DNA of 64,000 nucleotides, taken from NCBI GenBank assembly GCA_046351235.1, contig JAXLYV010000001.1, positions 1,364,001-1,428,000 on the forward strand, written 5' to 3'. Made by a program: the position numbers and the translations under genes. This document shows, in pieces, positions 29,913 through 40,625 of this stretch. The notes beneath the pieces are model-generated. The model was not told the DNA's origin, searched no databases, and saw only the letters and a program-made list of their open reading frames with translations. Origin of the DNA: JBBSAT01 sp046351235 (GTDB lineage Bacteria > Myxococcota_A > Polyangia > Polyangiales > Sandaracinaceae). Positions within the stretch are counted from its first letter, which is position 1; each line of letters opens with the position of its first letter.

Positions 29913-29942
29913 TTGCCGGTCTCGACGCCGAGGTGACATAGT
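29913..29942 (+). promoter_or_regulatory. Candidate promoter of the GT21 gene
   Basis: TTGCCG (29913-29918) and CATAGT (29937-29942) are 18 bases apart, about 50 bases before the start codon. The match to the sigma-70 consensus is moderate. Confidence 0.35.
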
Positions 29943-29993
29943 CCGCCCCGCCGTCGCCCCGGTCCGTTCACGAGCCCGCGCGACGCTGTCCCC

Positions 29994-31238
29994 ATGCAAG
30001 CCGCCCTCGAGCACCCCAGCCTCTCGTCCATCGTCGCCGCGCTCGTCGCGCTGCCGTGGCCGGCGATCGCGCTCGGCACCGGCGTCGTGGGCCTCGGCGT
30101 GTACGTGCTCGGCGTGCTGGCGGTCGCCTGGCACACGCGCGCGCGCCCGATCCCGACCGGCATCACGCTGCCGCCCGTCTCCATCCTGAAGCCGCTCAAG
30201 GGCGACGAAGAGCAGCTCGAGGAGAACCTGCGCTCCTTCTTCGCGCAGCAGTATCCGACCTTCGAGATCGTCTTCGCGACGACCGAGCCCGACGATCCGG
30301 CGCTCGCCGTCGCCCGTCGCATCGCGGCCGAGCACCCCGAGGTGCCCGTGAAGTTCGCGCACTCGGACGCGGGCTTCGGCCTGAACCCGAAGGTCGCGAA
30401 CCTGCACGGCGCGATGCGCGCGGCCTCGCACGATCTCGTGCTGCAGTCGGACGCGAACGTGCGCGCACGCCCCGACTACCTGCGGCGCATCGTCACCGAA
30501 TTCGAGGGCGAGAAGGCCTCGCTCCTGTCGAGCATCGTGGTCGGCGTGGGCGAGCGCTCGCTCGGCGGCGCGATGGAGAACTTCCAGCTCACCGGGATGA
30601 TCGCGCCCTCGGTCTGCTTCGCGCTGTACTACTTCGGCGTCACCTGCGTCATCGGCAAGTCGATGCTCCTGCGCCGCAGCGAGCTCGCGCAGATGGGCGG
30701 CCTCGAGGCGGTGAAGGACCTGCTCGCCGAGGACTACGTGCTCGGGCGCCGCTTCGAGCTCGCGCGCCGCAGGGTGATCCTCTCGACGACCGTCGCCGAG
30801 AACGTGAACCTCGACCCGACGATCGATCGCTTCATGGCGCGGCACGCACGCTGGCTGAAGATGCGCGCGGTCATCCACGTCCCCGCGTTCGTCGCGGACC
30901 TCGTCGCGAACCCCGTCGGCCTCTCGGTGCTGGCCGTCGTCCTCTCGGGCTTCGATCTGCGCTACGTGGCGGGGGCGCTCGCGCTCACGGCGACCAAGCT
31001 CGCGCTCGACCTCTGGGTGATCCGCCGCACGCGCGGCCACGCGATGCCGCTCCGCTACGCGTGGATCGGCCCGCTGAAGGACGTGCTCCTCTTCGCCGTG
31101 TGGCCCTACGCCGCGCTCTCGCGCTCGGTCGAGTGGCGTGGCGTGAAGCTCCGCCTCGGCTGGGGCAGCGCCCTCCGGCCCGACGACGGCGCCCTTCCGG
31201 TGCGCGCCGTCCGCCGCGTCCTGCGCAGCTTCGCCTGA
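29994..31238 (+). CDS. Ceramide glucosyltransferase-like enzyme (GT21)
   Basis: This 414-aa membrane glycosyltransferase has an N-terminal helix (about 22-46), a GT-A catalytic domain and two or three C-terminal membrane helices. SILKPLKGDEEQLEENLRSF is the GT21 start block. GLNPKVANL, QSDANVRA (the metal-binding position), LLAEDYVLGRRF and RHARWLKMRA, the (R/Q)xxRW motif, follow in the right order. These mark the ceramide glucosyltransferase/HpnI group. A role in glycosylated sphingolipids fits myxobacteria, some of which make ceramides, but a hopanoid or other lipid acceptor cannot be excluded. No sphingolipid synthesis gene is nearby. Confidence 0.88.
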   Translation: MQAALEHPSLSSIVAALVALPWPAIALGTGVVGLGVYVLGVLAVAWHTRARPIPTGITLPPVSILKPLKGDEEQLEENLRSFFAQQYPTFEIVFATTEPDDPALAVARRIAAEHPEVPVKFAHSDAGFGLNPKVANLHGAMRAASHDLVLQSDANVRARPDYLRRIVTEFEGEKASLLSSIVVGVGERSLGGAMENFQLTGMIAPSVCFALYYFGVTCVIGKSMLLRRSELAQMGGLEAVKDLLAEDYVLGRRFELARRRVILSTTVAENVNLDPTIDRFMARHARWLKMRAVIHVPAFVADLVANPVGLSVLAVVLSGFDLRYVAGALALTATKLALDLWVIRRTRGHAMPLRYAWIGPLKDVLLFAVWPYAALSRSVEWRGVKLRLGWGSALRPDDGALPVRAVRRVLRSFA

Positions 31239-31245
31239 AGCGGAG

Positions 31246-31599
31246 TCAGTGCGCGGAGCCAGGGGAGCCCCACGTCGGGGGCGTTGCCGGAGCGCGCGTG
31301 TCCGGCTCGTCCTGCGGCATGGCGGACCCCGGCGCGTTCAACACCCAGTCACCGTTCATGCACCTGCCGTACGCCCACGCGCGACAGAACCGAATGTAGG
31401 TCGCGCGGCGACCGCATCCCGTGACCCCGTGGATCTCCCCGCCGAGATCCACGTGCGAGAGCTGCGCCTCAGGGCACTGCAGATCGAACGCCGCGCGCCT
31501 ACGCAGATCGCTCAGATGAGGAACGTGCATCGCACACCCGGCGATGGCAACGGCGACGCACGAGACGAGAAGAGGCACGAGCGTACGCGCCGGCGACAT
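31246..31599 (-). CDS. Small lipoprotein with paired cysteines, 117 aa
   Basis: The signal ends in the lipobox AIAGC (Cys about 22). The mature part has four cysteines (LQCPEAQ, GVTGCGRRATYIRFC, YGRCMNG) and a Pro-rich tail. The pattern AAFDLQCPEAQL and GCGRRATY is seen in many short myxobacterial lipoproteins of unknown role, as far as I can recall. ATG 31599 starts the signal peptide and has TACTCC six bases upstream in the leaderless arrangement. It is convergent with the GT21 gene, seven bases apart. Confidence 0.8.
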   Translation of the reverse strand: MSPARTLVPLLVSCVAVAIAGCAMHVPHLSDLRRRAAFDLQCPEAQLSHVDLGGEIHGVTGCGRRATYIRFCRAWAYGRCMNGDWVLNAPGSAMPQDEPDTRAPATPPTWGSPGSAH

Positions 31600-31605
31600 C
31601 GGCAC

Positions 31606-31611
31606 GGAGTA
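31606..31611 (-). promoter_or_regulatory. Candidate -10 element of small lipoprotein gene
   Basis: TACTCC on the minus strand ends six bases before the ATG at 31599. Confidence 0.25.
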
Positions 31612-31694
31612 GCGCCCTCCTGCCGCGCGCACCACTCACGCGCGAAGGAGCGCGCCCCGTGCGTCGCGCCCTTGCGGTGATCGGGGCCTGCCTC

Positions 31695-31700
31695 TACTCT
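31695..31700 (+). promoter_or_regulatory. Candidate -10 element of discoidin-like gene
   Basis: TACTCT ends eight bases before the GTG at 31709, with no ribosome-binding site between. Confidence 0.3.
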
Positions 31701-31708
31701 GCCGCCCC

Positions 31709-32923
31709 GTGACTTCGGCCCCCGCCCCCAGCTCGCCCTTCGACGGCGTCGTCGAGTTCTTCACGCTCTCGCGCGCGAGCGCGCAGCTCGGTCGCCTCGG
31801 CGAGGGAGGGCGCAAGCAGGTCGCGTCGACACTCGCGCTCGGGCGCCAGCGCGGCGAGGCTGCGGAGACGCTCTGGTCGAACGGGCACACGGCCGAGGGC
31901 CTGCGCCTCGCGTTCGCCGCGCTCGATGCGACGCTCGAGGCGGCCAGCACGTTCGCCGACGCGCTCAAGCTCGATCAGCCGGCCGCGCCCGCGAAGGCCG
32001 CCGAGCCTCCGAAGGAAGAGCCGAAGAAGGAAGAGGCCGAAGCGGAGAAGCCGGCCGACGCGACGGCCGCCGAGGGCGAGACCGTCTCGGAAGCGAAGGC
32101 CGACGGCGAGCCCGCCGCCAGCGAGCCCGCGCCCGAGCCCAAGAAGGACGTCGCCGCCGCGACGGACGCCGCGTCGATCGCCGCGGCGCTGCGCGAGTCG
32201 ATCGAGAGCCTTCCGCCCGCCCCGATCGAGCGCTGGCGTGCCGCGCTCGGCGCGCGGGGCGTGCGCACCGCGAAGATCGATCAGATCGGCGCGACCGTGG
32301 CGGCCAAGCGCGACGCGAAGCTCCCCGACCTCGACGCCGACGTGAGCCCCGCGCTCGCCGATCTCTTCCAGCGCGTGATGGACGCGCGCCACGCGGTCGA
32401 TGCGGCCGTGGGCACGGGCGCGTGGACGGCGGGCGACATGCGCTGGGCGCGCGTGCGCCGCTGGCTCGGCGCCTCGGTGCTGCTCGCCGGCGCGATCGGT
32501 GGGAGCTATTTCGCGCTCCACGAGCCCGAGGGCGTGTTCGCCTCGGCCTCCGACGTCTGGCAGCAGAACGCCTCGTTCTCCGCGGACATGGCCATCGACG
32601 GGCGCAACGACACCTGGTGGATCCTGCCGGACCGCGCCACGGGCTGGGTGGAAGAGCGCATGTCCCCGGCGCGCCACGTGAGCCAGGTGATCCTGCTCAA
32701 TTCGTCCAACCCGCCCTCGCACGATCGCGGCACGAGCGACTATCGCCTCGAGATCTACTCGGGCGGTACGATGGCTCGCGCCATCGACGGCCACTTCGAC
32801 TGGGCGGACTCGCCGCAGCCCGTCACGCACGACATCGACCTCGACAACGTCGAGCGCGTGCGCTTCGTGGTGCGCGGCTACCACCGGACGGGCGCGGGCC
32901 TGGCCGAGATGACCGTTCGCTGA
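31709..32923 (+). CDS. Membrane-anchored protein with discoidin-like C-terminal domain
   Basis: This 404-aa protein has no signal peptide. Its N-terminal half is a helical region followed by an Ala/Glu/Lys/Pro-rich stretch (about 95-150) and another helical part. One membrane helix lies at about 253-270 (WLGASVLLAGAIGGSYFAL), and the C-terminal 130 residues face out. That part begins VFASASDVWQQNASFSADMA and continues with DGRNDTWWILPD and VRFVVRGYHRTG, a beta-sandwich pattern like NPCBM or F5/8 type C domains, which bind sugars or lipids. An inside-to-outside linker role is inference. Confidence 0.75.
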   Translation: MTSAPAPSSPFDGVVEFFTLSRASAQLGRLGEGGRKQVASTLALGRQRGEAAETLWSNGHTAEGLRLAFAALDATLEAASTFADALKLDQPAAPAKAAEPPKEEPKKEEAEAEKPADATAAEGETVSEAKADGEPAASEPAPEPKKDVAAATDAASIAAALRESIESLPPAPIERWRAALGARGVRTAKIDQIGATVAAKRDAKLPDLDADVSPALADLFQRVMDARHAVDAAVGTGAWTAGDMRWARVRRWLGASVLLAGAIGGSYFALHEPEGVFASASDVWQQNASFSADMAIDGRNDTWWILPDRATGWVEERMSPARHVSQVILLNSSNPPSHDRGTSDYRLEIYSGGTMARAIDGHFDWADSPQPVTHDIDLDNVERVRFVVRGYHRTGAGLAEMTVR

Positions 32924-32997
32924 CGCTTCCGGGCGGCTGCGCCGGGGATCGCACGAGCGTCCGGGCACGCCCCGCCCGAACGGCCGCGGCGAGACCC

Positions 32998-33026
32998 TTG
33001 CTTCGTGAAAATCAGCCCACTATGTT
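32998..33026 (+). promoter_or_regulatory. Candidate lon promoter, sigma-70 or heat-shock type
   Basis: TTGCTT (32998-33003) and TATGTT (33021-33026) are 17 bases apart. Overlapping these, CTTGCTT (32997-33003) and CCCACTAT (33016-33023), 12 bases apart, resemble the sigma-32 pattern CTTGAAA/CCCCATnT. The lon start codon follows 70 bases later. Confidence 0.5.
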
Positions 33027-33096
33027 CCTCCGAGGATTCGCACGTTTCCCCTCGCGTGAGGCGAGGCGAGCGGGCGGCTCCGGATAGGACGCAGCC

Positions 33097-35532
<2,436 letters not shown>

Positions 35533-35553
35533 CTCGCGGCGAGAGACGCGAAC

Positions 35554-35584
35554 GAGGCCCGCGCTCCGAGAGGACGCGGGCCTC
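35554..35584 (+). terminator. Hairpin after lon
   Basis: GAGGCCCGCG and CGCGGGCCTC form a perfect ten-base stem with an 11-base loop, 22 bases after the lon stop. No T-tract follows, but the stem is strong and isolated between genes. Confidence 0.55.
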
Positions 35585-35642
35585 GGGCGTTCGGGGCTCG
35601 GTGAGAGTGGGTGGAGCCTCGCGCACGGGCCTCGTTCCGGCG

Positions 35643-35648
35643 TATGGT
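35643..35648 (+). promoter_or_regulatory. Candidate -10 element, leaderless amidohydrolase-like gene
   Basis: TATGGT ends eight bases before the GTG at 35657, with no ribosome-binding site. Confidence 0.35.
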
Positions 35649-35656
35649 GCCGGCGC

Positions 35657-36553
35657 GTGACCTTCGAGAGCCTCCCCGACATCGCGCACGTCGAGCTGCT
35701 CGGCGATCCCGGCACGCCGCCGAGCGTGCTGATCGAGGTGCCGCACGGCGCCGATCGGCGGGCGCACTACGATCTCTGGCGCGCGCGCCTGCGCTCGTCT
35801 CTGCCGGAAGACCTGCACGAGTTCTTCCACCTCAACACCGACGTGGGCGCCTGGCAGTACGGCGTGCGGGTCGCCGAGCGGATCCGAGCCACGCGCCCCG
35901 ACGTGTCGGTGCTGCTCGTGCGCTGCCTCATCCCGCGCACCTTCATCGACACCAACCGCATCCCCGACGCGCCGGACGCGCTGGCGCAGGGCGGGATGAC
36001 GCCAGCGCTCGCGCCCTACGTGGATGCGCCCGAGGATCGTGCGCTGCTCGGCGAGGCCCATCGCCGCTACGTGACGCTCGTCGAGCGCGCCTACGCCGAG
36101 GTCTGTGCGCGCGGCGGCTTCGCGCTGAGCCCGCACACCTACGGGCCCCGCTCGCTCGCCATCGCCAGGATCGACGCCGACATCGTGAAGGAGCTGCACC
36201 GCGCGCACGAGCCCGCCGCGCTCGAGGCGGCGCCGCTGCGGCCCGAGCTCGATCTCATCACCCGGACCTTCGCCGGCGAGCGGATCGCGCCGCGCGGCAT
36301 CGTCGAGGAGCTGATCGCTGCGTATGCCGCGATCGGCGTCACCGCGACCGAGTCGGCGACCTACAAGATGAGCGAAGCGACGCAGGCGTGGCGATGGCAG
36401 ACGAGCTATCCCGAGCAGATGCTCTGCCTCGAGGTGCGGCGCGATCTGCTGGTCGAGACGTGGACGCCCTTCGAAGAGCAGACGGTGCGCGCCGAGGCCG
36501 CCGATCGCTTCGCGGCGCCGCTCGCGAGCGCGATCCTGCGGCGCCTGCCGTGA
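35657..36553 (+). CDS. N-formylglutamate amidohydrolase-like protein
   Basis: This 298-aa protein has the layout of the FGase family: an early EVPHGADRR segment (the family has a PHGG-type metal site), a conserved Arg-rich middle with FIDTNRIPD (compare VDxNR), a SPHTYGPRSLA block with a probable metal-binding His, and a late ATESATYKMSEATQ. FGase releases formate from N-formylglutamate in histidine breakdown, but no hut gene is near and distant relatives have other substrates. It is followed after seven bases by rsmI, so the two probably form one transcript. Confidence 0.7.
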   Translation: MTFESLPDIAHVELLGDPGTPPSVLIEVPHGADRRAHYDLWRARLRSSLPEDLHEFFHLNTDVGAWQYGVRVAERIRATRPDVSVLLVRCLIPRTFIDTNRIPDAPDALAQGGMTPALAPYVDAPEDRALLGEAHRRYVTLVERAYAEVCARGGFALSPHTYGPRSLAIARIDADIVKELHRAHEPAALEAAPLRPELDLITRTFAGERIAPRGIVEELIAAYAAIGVTATESATYKMSEATQAWRWQTSYPEQMLCLEVRRDLLVETWTPFEEQTVRAEAADRFAAPLASAILRRLP

Positions 36554-36560
36554 GCGCGCG

Positions 36561-37418
36561 ATGAGCGGCTGCCTCTACGTCGTCGCGACGCCGATCGGCA
36601 ACCTCGAGGACATCACGCTCCGCGCGCTGCGCGTGCTGCGCGAGGCGAGCGCGGTGCTGGCCGAGGACACGCGGCACACGCGGACGCTCCTCGCGCACCA
36701 CCAGATCGCGACGCGCCTCGTCGCACTGCACGCGTACACGCCGGCCGCGCGCATCGCGGAGCTGGCGCGCGAGCTGGCGGAGGGAGCGACCTTCGCGCTC
36801 GTGAGCGACGCGGGCACGCCCGTCGTCAGCGATCCCGGCGCCGAGCTGGTGCGCGCCGCGATCGAGGCGGGCGTCCCCGTCACGCCGATCCCCGGCGCCT
36901 CGGCGGTGCTCGCGGCGCTCGTCGCTTCGGGCATTCCTGCGCCGACCTTCGAGTTCCTCGGGTTCCTGCCGCGCGCGGGCGCCAAGCGGCGCGAGCGGCT
37001 GGCGCGGATCCGGCGCGCCGAGGGCGCCATCGTGCTCTTCGAGTCGCCGCGGAGGCTGGCCGCGACGCTGCGCGATCTGGCGGACACGGTCGGCGAGCGG
37101 CCGGTGGTCGTGGGGCGCGAGCTGACGAAGCTGCACGAGGAGCTCGCCCGCGGGAGCGCCGCCGCCCTCGCCGAGCGCTTCGCGGAGGGGGCGCGGGGGG
37201 AGATCACGATCGTCGTGGGCGCCGACGCAAGCGGGAGCGACGCCGGCGAGCCCCCCGACGAAGAGGCCCTGGATCGCGCAGCCGACGCCCTGCTGGCCGA
37301 GGGGCTCAGCGCCCGGGATGCGGCCGACCGCCTCGCCGAGGCCACGGGCATCGGCCGCCGCGACGCCTACCAGCGAATCCTGGAGCGTCGCCGCGCGGAC
37401 GAGGACGAGGACGAATAG
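36561..37418 (+). CDS. rsmI: 16S rRNA (cytidine1402-2'-O)-methyltransferase
   Basis: This 285-aa SAM-dependent enzyme of the tetrapyrrole methylase fold methylates the ribose of C1402 in the ribosomal decoding centre. LYVVATPIGNLEDITLRAL is the signature N-terminus. AEDTRHT, LVSDAGTPVVSDPG, PIPGASAVLAAL and FEFLGFLPR are the conserved motifs in order. A C-terminal helical extension with a LSARDAADRLAEATG segment and an acidic end is normal for RsmI. Its partner for N4 methylation of the same base, rsmH, is in the dcw cluster of this window. Confidence 0.96.
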   Translation: MSGCLYVVATPIGNLEDITLRALRVLREASAVLAEDTRHTRTLLAHHQIATRLVALHAYTPAARIAELARELAEGATFALVSDAGTPVVSDPGAELVRAAIEAGVPVTPIPGASAVLAALVASGIPAPTFEFLGFLPRAGAKRRERLARIRRAEGAIVLFESPRRLAATLRDLADTVGERPVVVGRELTKLHEELARGSAAALAERFAEGARGEITIVVGADASGSDAGEPPDEEALDRAADALLAEGLSARDAADRLAEATGIGRRDAYQRILERRRADEDEDE

Positions 37419-37500
37419 CGCCCGCCGAGCCGGCTGCGCGGCGTCGCGGGCGCGATCGTTTCGGCGCCAGGGCACGCGCCGGAGACGCGAGGAAACGTGT

Positions 37501-37506
37501 TAGCCT
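37501..37506 (+). promoter_or_regulatory. Candidate -10 element, leaderless Kelch-like gene
   Basis: TAGCCT ends six bases before the GTG at 37513, with no ribosome-binding site. Confidence 0.35.
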
Positions 37507-37512
37507 CGCGCC

Positions 37513-39291
37513 GTGCGTCGGACCGCCTCGCTCCTTCCCTTCCTCGCCTGTCTGGCCCTGCTCGCCTCCTGCTCCGCAGGCACGGCCCCGCCGCTCGCGG
37601 TCCACGTCGACTGGGGCCTCGACGGGCCCGCGGGCGCGCTCCCGAGCGACGTCGTATCGCTCGAGATCACCGTCTTCACGGACGACGGCGCGCCGCCCCA
37701 GAGCGCCACGAACACGGTCGGCGGACTGATGGACCGCGACGGCGACGGCACGCGCGAGTCGATCCTCGACAACCTCCCGCTCGACACCGAGATCCGGATC
37801 ACGGTGAACGCGACGACCTCGGCGGGCTCGGTCGGGTACACCGGGCACGCGGGCCCGTTCATGCTGCGCGCCGGCGAGCGCCGCTACGTCGACCTCCGGA
37901 TGTACTCGGTCGGCAGCTTCGCGATGGTCCCCGCAGGCGGGATCACGCCGCGCATGCTCGCCACGGCGACCGCGCTCGGAGACGGCCGCGTCCTCGTGGC
38001 CGGCGGCTTCACGCGCACCGCGTCGGCCACTTGCCCGGCGGCCTACGCGACCGCGACCTGCTTCGACCTCACGGCCGCCGACGACGCGTACCTCGTGGAC
38101 GTGGCGAGCGGGAACGTGCTCCCCGTCGTCGGGGGCCTCGGTCAGGCGCGCGGCGGGCACACGGCGACGCTCCTGCCGAACGGGCGCGTGCTCTTGGCGG
38201 GCGGCTCGGCCCACGCGCTCCTGATCCTGGCGCCGACCTCGGGCGCGATGACGTTCGCACCGATCTTCCAGGCCCTCGACACCACGGGCCCGGCGCCCTC
38301 GAGCTTCGAGGTCTTCGTTCCCACGCTGAACGCCGAAGAAGAAGACGTCGACCGCGACGGCGATCCGGGCCGCGGCGGCTTCGTCGGCGCCGCGGACGAC
38401 CCGACCGAGCTCGGGCGCCTGGACTCGCCCCGCTTCCTGCACGCCGCCATCGCCGTGCCGGGCCACGCCTCGCAGGTGCTCCTCGTCGGTGGCCTCGACA
38501 GCGCCGACACCTGGTCGGTCTACGACGACGCGCGGGCGGGCGGCTACGGCCTGCTCGCCTCGAGCGCCAGCGCGCTCCGCGTTCCGCGCTCCTCGCCGGC
38601 CCTCGCCGTGATGCAGGGCGCGATGGGCCAGGGCGTGTGGATCATCGGCGGCGGCGCCGCGGCATCGAACGCCGACATCGCCGAGGTGTGGACCTCGACG
38701 ACCGCCGCGCCCTTCGGCACGACCACCATGGGCTTTCCGGCCAGCGTGACGATGGACCACCCCGAGTGGTCGCTCACCGGCGCCAGCGCGCTCACGCTCG
38801 GCGAGAGCCACGCCGTGGTGACGGGCTGGCTCGGGCCGCTCTGCGATCCGACGAGCGCCACGCCGACCCTCCCGACCTTCACGGGCGGCACCGAGCTCTG
38901 CAACTTCCCCGCGCCCAGCGAGCCAGTCCGCAACTTCACGATCGACGGCATGACCGGCCGCCCCGTCGTGACGACCGCGGGCGCACGCCACGCCTTCGGC
39001 GCTTCGGTCGCGATGAGCGACGGGACCGGGCTCGTGATCGGCGGGCTCAGCGACCTCTCGCTCCACGCCACGAACGCCGTCGAGCACTGGTCGGCGACCG
39101 TGCTCGCGACCGGCTCGGCCCAGCTCACCGACATGCGGCCGACCCTGATGCAGGCCCGCGCGTTCCATGCGGCGGCGCCGCTCGACGACCGCGGCGCGAT
39201 CGTCGTCGGTGGCCTGAGCGTGAACACCACCGGCGCCGCGCCGAGCATCGGGCTCGTCGGCACGGTGGAGGTCGTCTACCTGGGCCGCTGA
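37513..39291 (+). CDS. Kelch-repeat-like lipoprotein, 592 aa
   Basis: The signal ends in the lipobox LLASC (Cys20). After an Ig-like N-terminal part (about 25-135, with DRDGDGTRES resembling a calcium loop), the chain shows repeated beta-propeller blades with Kelch features. Examples are GRVLVAGGFTRT, GRVLLAGGSAH, VLLVGGLDSADTW, GVWIIGGGAA, GLVIGGLSDLS and GAIVVGGLSV, each ending in a double glycine and followed by a Trp/Tyr-containing strand. About six blades can be counted, enough for a closed propeller. Such lipoproteins are common in myxobacteria. The last codons overlap the repeat at 39284. Confidence 0.85.
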   Translation: MRRTASLLPFLACLALLASCSAGTAPPLAVHVDWGLDGPAGALPSDVVSLEITVFTDDGAPPQSATNTVGGLMDRDGDGTRESILDNLPLDTEIRITVNATTSAGSVGYTGHAGPFMLRAGERRYVDLRMYSVGSFAMVPAGGITPRMLATATALGDGRVLVAGGFTRTASATCPAAYATATCFDLTAADDAYLVDVASGNVLPVVGGLGQARGGHTATLLPNGRVLLAGGSAHALLILAPTSGAMTFAPIFQALDTTGPAPSSFEVFVPTLNAEEEDVDRDGDPGRGGFVGAADDPTELGRLDSPRFLHAAIAVPGHASQVLLVGGLDSADTWSVYDDARAGGYGLLASSASALRVPRSSPALAVMQGAMGQGVWIIGGGAAASNADIAEVWTSTTAAPFGTTTMGFPASVTMDHPEWSLTGASALTLGESHAVVTGWLGPLCDPTSATPTLPTFTGGTELCNFPAPSEPVRNFTIDGMTGRPVVTTAGARHAFGASVAMSDGTGLVIGGLSDLSLHATNAVEHWSATVLATGSAQLTDMRPTLMQARAFHAAAPLDDRGAIVVGGLSVNTTGAAPSIGLVGTVEVVYLGR

Positions 39292-39372
39292 CGGCTCCGC
39301 GTCCTCGGGTCGCTGACGATCGGCGTCCTCAGGCCGCTGACGGCTCCGCGTCCTCGGGCCGCTGACGCTCCG
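39284..39372. repeat. Short tandem repeat of about 26 bp after the Kelch-like gene
   Basis: The unit GCCGCTGACGGCTCCGCGTC (followed by CTCGGG) is complete at 39284-39309 and 39333-39358. A diverged unit (TCGCTGACGATCGGCGTCCTCAG) lies between and a partial one (CCGCTGACGCTCC) follows. The first copy includes the stop codon of the Kelch-like gene. It lies between that gene and the convergent murG. Confidence 0.7.
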
Positions 39373-39385
39373 TGCTCGCCCGCGA

Positions 39386-40624
39386 TCAGATCGCGACGAG
39401 GGAGCCGCCGAAGGGCTCGAAACGCGCCGCGGGAACGGGCATCGCGCCGAGGAGCGAGCGGCGCTCGCTCGCGCCCGAGCCGCCGCGCACGCGCACGGGG
39501 ACCGTGAGCGGGCGCATCGCCGGCCCGCCGAGCCACGAGAGCAGGTCGTCCACGATCGACGCGGCCGCCTCGGGCCGGCCGTGCTCGCGCGCCGCGCGGG
39601 CCATCGCCGCGCGACGCCCATCGTCGGCGAGCAGGCCCGAGAGTGTCTCGCCCAGCTTCGTCTCCTCGAGCTCGGCGTCGCGCACCATCACGGCGGCGCC
39701 AGCGCGCTCGAGCGCCTCGGCGTTCTTGGTCTGGTGGTCGTCGGCGGCGTGCGGATACGGCACGAGCACCGCGGGGCGCCCGATCGCGCAGATCTCGGCG
39801 AGCGTGGTGGCTCCGGCCCGCGCGATCACGAGCTGCGCGCCCGCGTAGGCGCGCGCCATGTCCTCGATGAAGGGAACGACCTCGGCGCGCACGCCGAGCT
39901 CGGCGTAGCGGGCACGCACCGCGTCGAGCATCGCCGCGCCCGTCTGGTGCACGACCTCGAGCCCCGAGGCGCCGGCGGTGCGGGCCAGCGCACCGGGGAT
40001 CACCTCGTTCATGTGCTGCGCGCCCTGCGAGCCGCCGACGACGAGCACCTTGCGCGCGCGCGCCTCGAACCCCGCGGGATCGGCGAGCGCGATGCGGGCC
40101 GCGTCCACGAATGCGCGGCGCACGGGGTTACCGACGACGCGCGCCTTGTCGCCGAAGACGGCCCGCGTCTCCTCGAAGGTGACGTAGGCGCGCCCCACGA
40201 TCGGCGCGAGCAAGCGATTCGTCATGCCGACGTATGCGTTCTGCTCGAGGAGCGCGGTGGGGATCCCCATCGAGCGCGCCGCGACGAGCATCGGCCCGGA
40301 GGCGTACCCGCCCACGCCGATCACCACGTCCGGCCGCGCCGCGCGCAAGATCGAGACGCAGCGCGCGTAGGCCCGCGGCAGGCGCATCAGGCTCGCGAGC
40401 AGCTCGCCCGCCGAGCGCCCCTTGAGCGGCGTCACCTCGAGCAGCTCGAGCTTCTCCTTCGCGGGAGGGAGCACGCGCGCCTCGATGCCCTTCGCCGTGC
40501 CGACGAACGTGACCTCCAGCGACGCCCCGCTGGAGGCCACGCGACGGCGCAGCTCTTCGACCACTGCGAGCCCCGGGAAGAGGTGACCGCCCGTCCCTCC
40601 TCCCGCGATCAACACGCGCTCCAT
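39386..40624 (-). CDS. murG: UDP-GlcNAc:lipid I N-acetylglucosaminyltransferase
   Basis: This 412-aa peripheral membrane GT-B enzyme converts lipid I to lipid II on the inner face of the membrane. The N-terminal GGGTGGHLFPG is the MurG signature. VIGVGGYASGP, LLEQNAYVGMTNR and GGSQGAQHMNEVIP follow, and the C-terminal half carries VIARAGATTLAEICAIGRP with the UDP-sugar-binding glutamate. A C-terminal extension of about 40 residues (after LSWLGGP) is longer than usual and Arg/Pro-rich. ATG 40624 lies one base beyond the ftsW stop. This is the last gene of the dcw cluster here. Confidence 0.97.
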   Translation of the reverse strand: MERVLIAGGGTGGHLFPGLAVVEELRRRVASSGASLEVTFVGTAKGIEARVLPPAKEKLELLEVTPLKGRSAGELLASLMRLPRAYARCVSILRAARPDVVIGVGGYASGPMLVAARSMGIPTALLEQNAYVGMTNRLLAPIVGRAYVTFEETRAVFGDKARVVGNPVRRAFVDAARIALADPAGFEARARKVLVVGGSQGAQHMNEVIPGALARTAGASGLEVVHQTGAAMLDAVRARYAELGVRAEVVPFIEDMARAYAGAQLVIARAGATTLAEICAIGRPAVLVPYPHAADDHQTKNAEALERAGAAVMVRDAELEETKLGETLSGLLADDGRRAAMARAAREHGRPEAAASIVDDLLSWLGGPAMRPLTVPVRVRGGSGASERRSLLGAMPVPAARFEPFGGSLVAI

Positions 40625-40625
40625 G

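Noticed and set aside
35657..36553. Part of a histidine-utilisation operon
   Set aside because: No hutH, hutU, hutI or hutC neighbour; the gene pairs with rsmI, so the substrate is left open.
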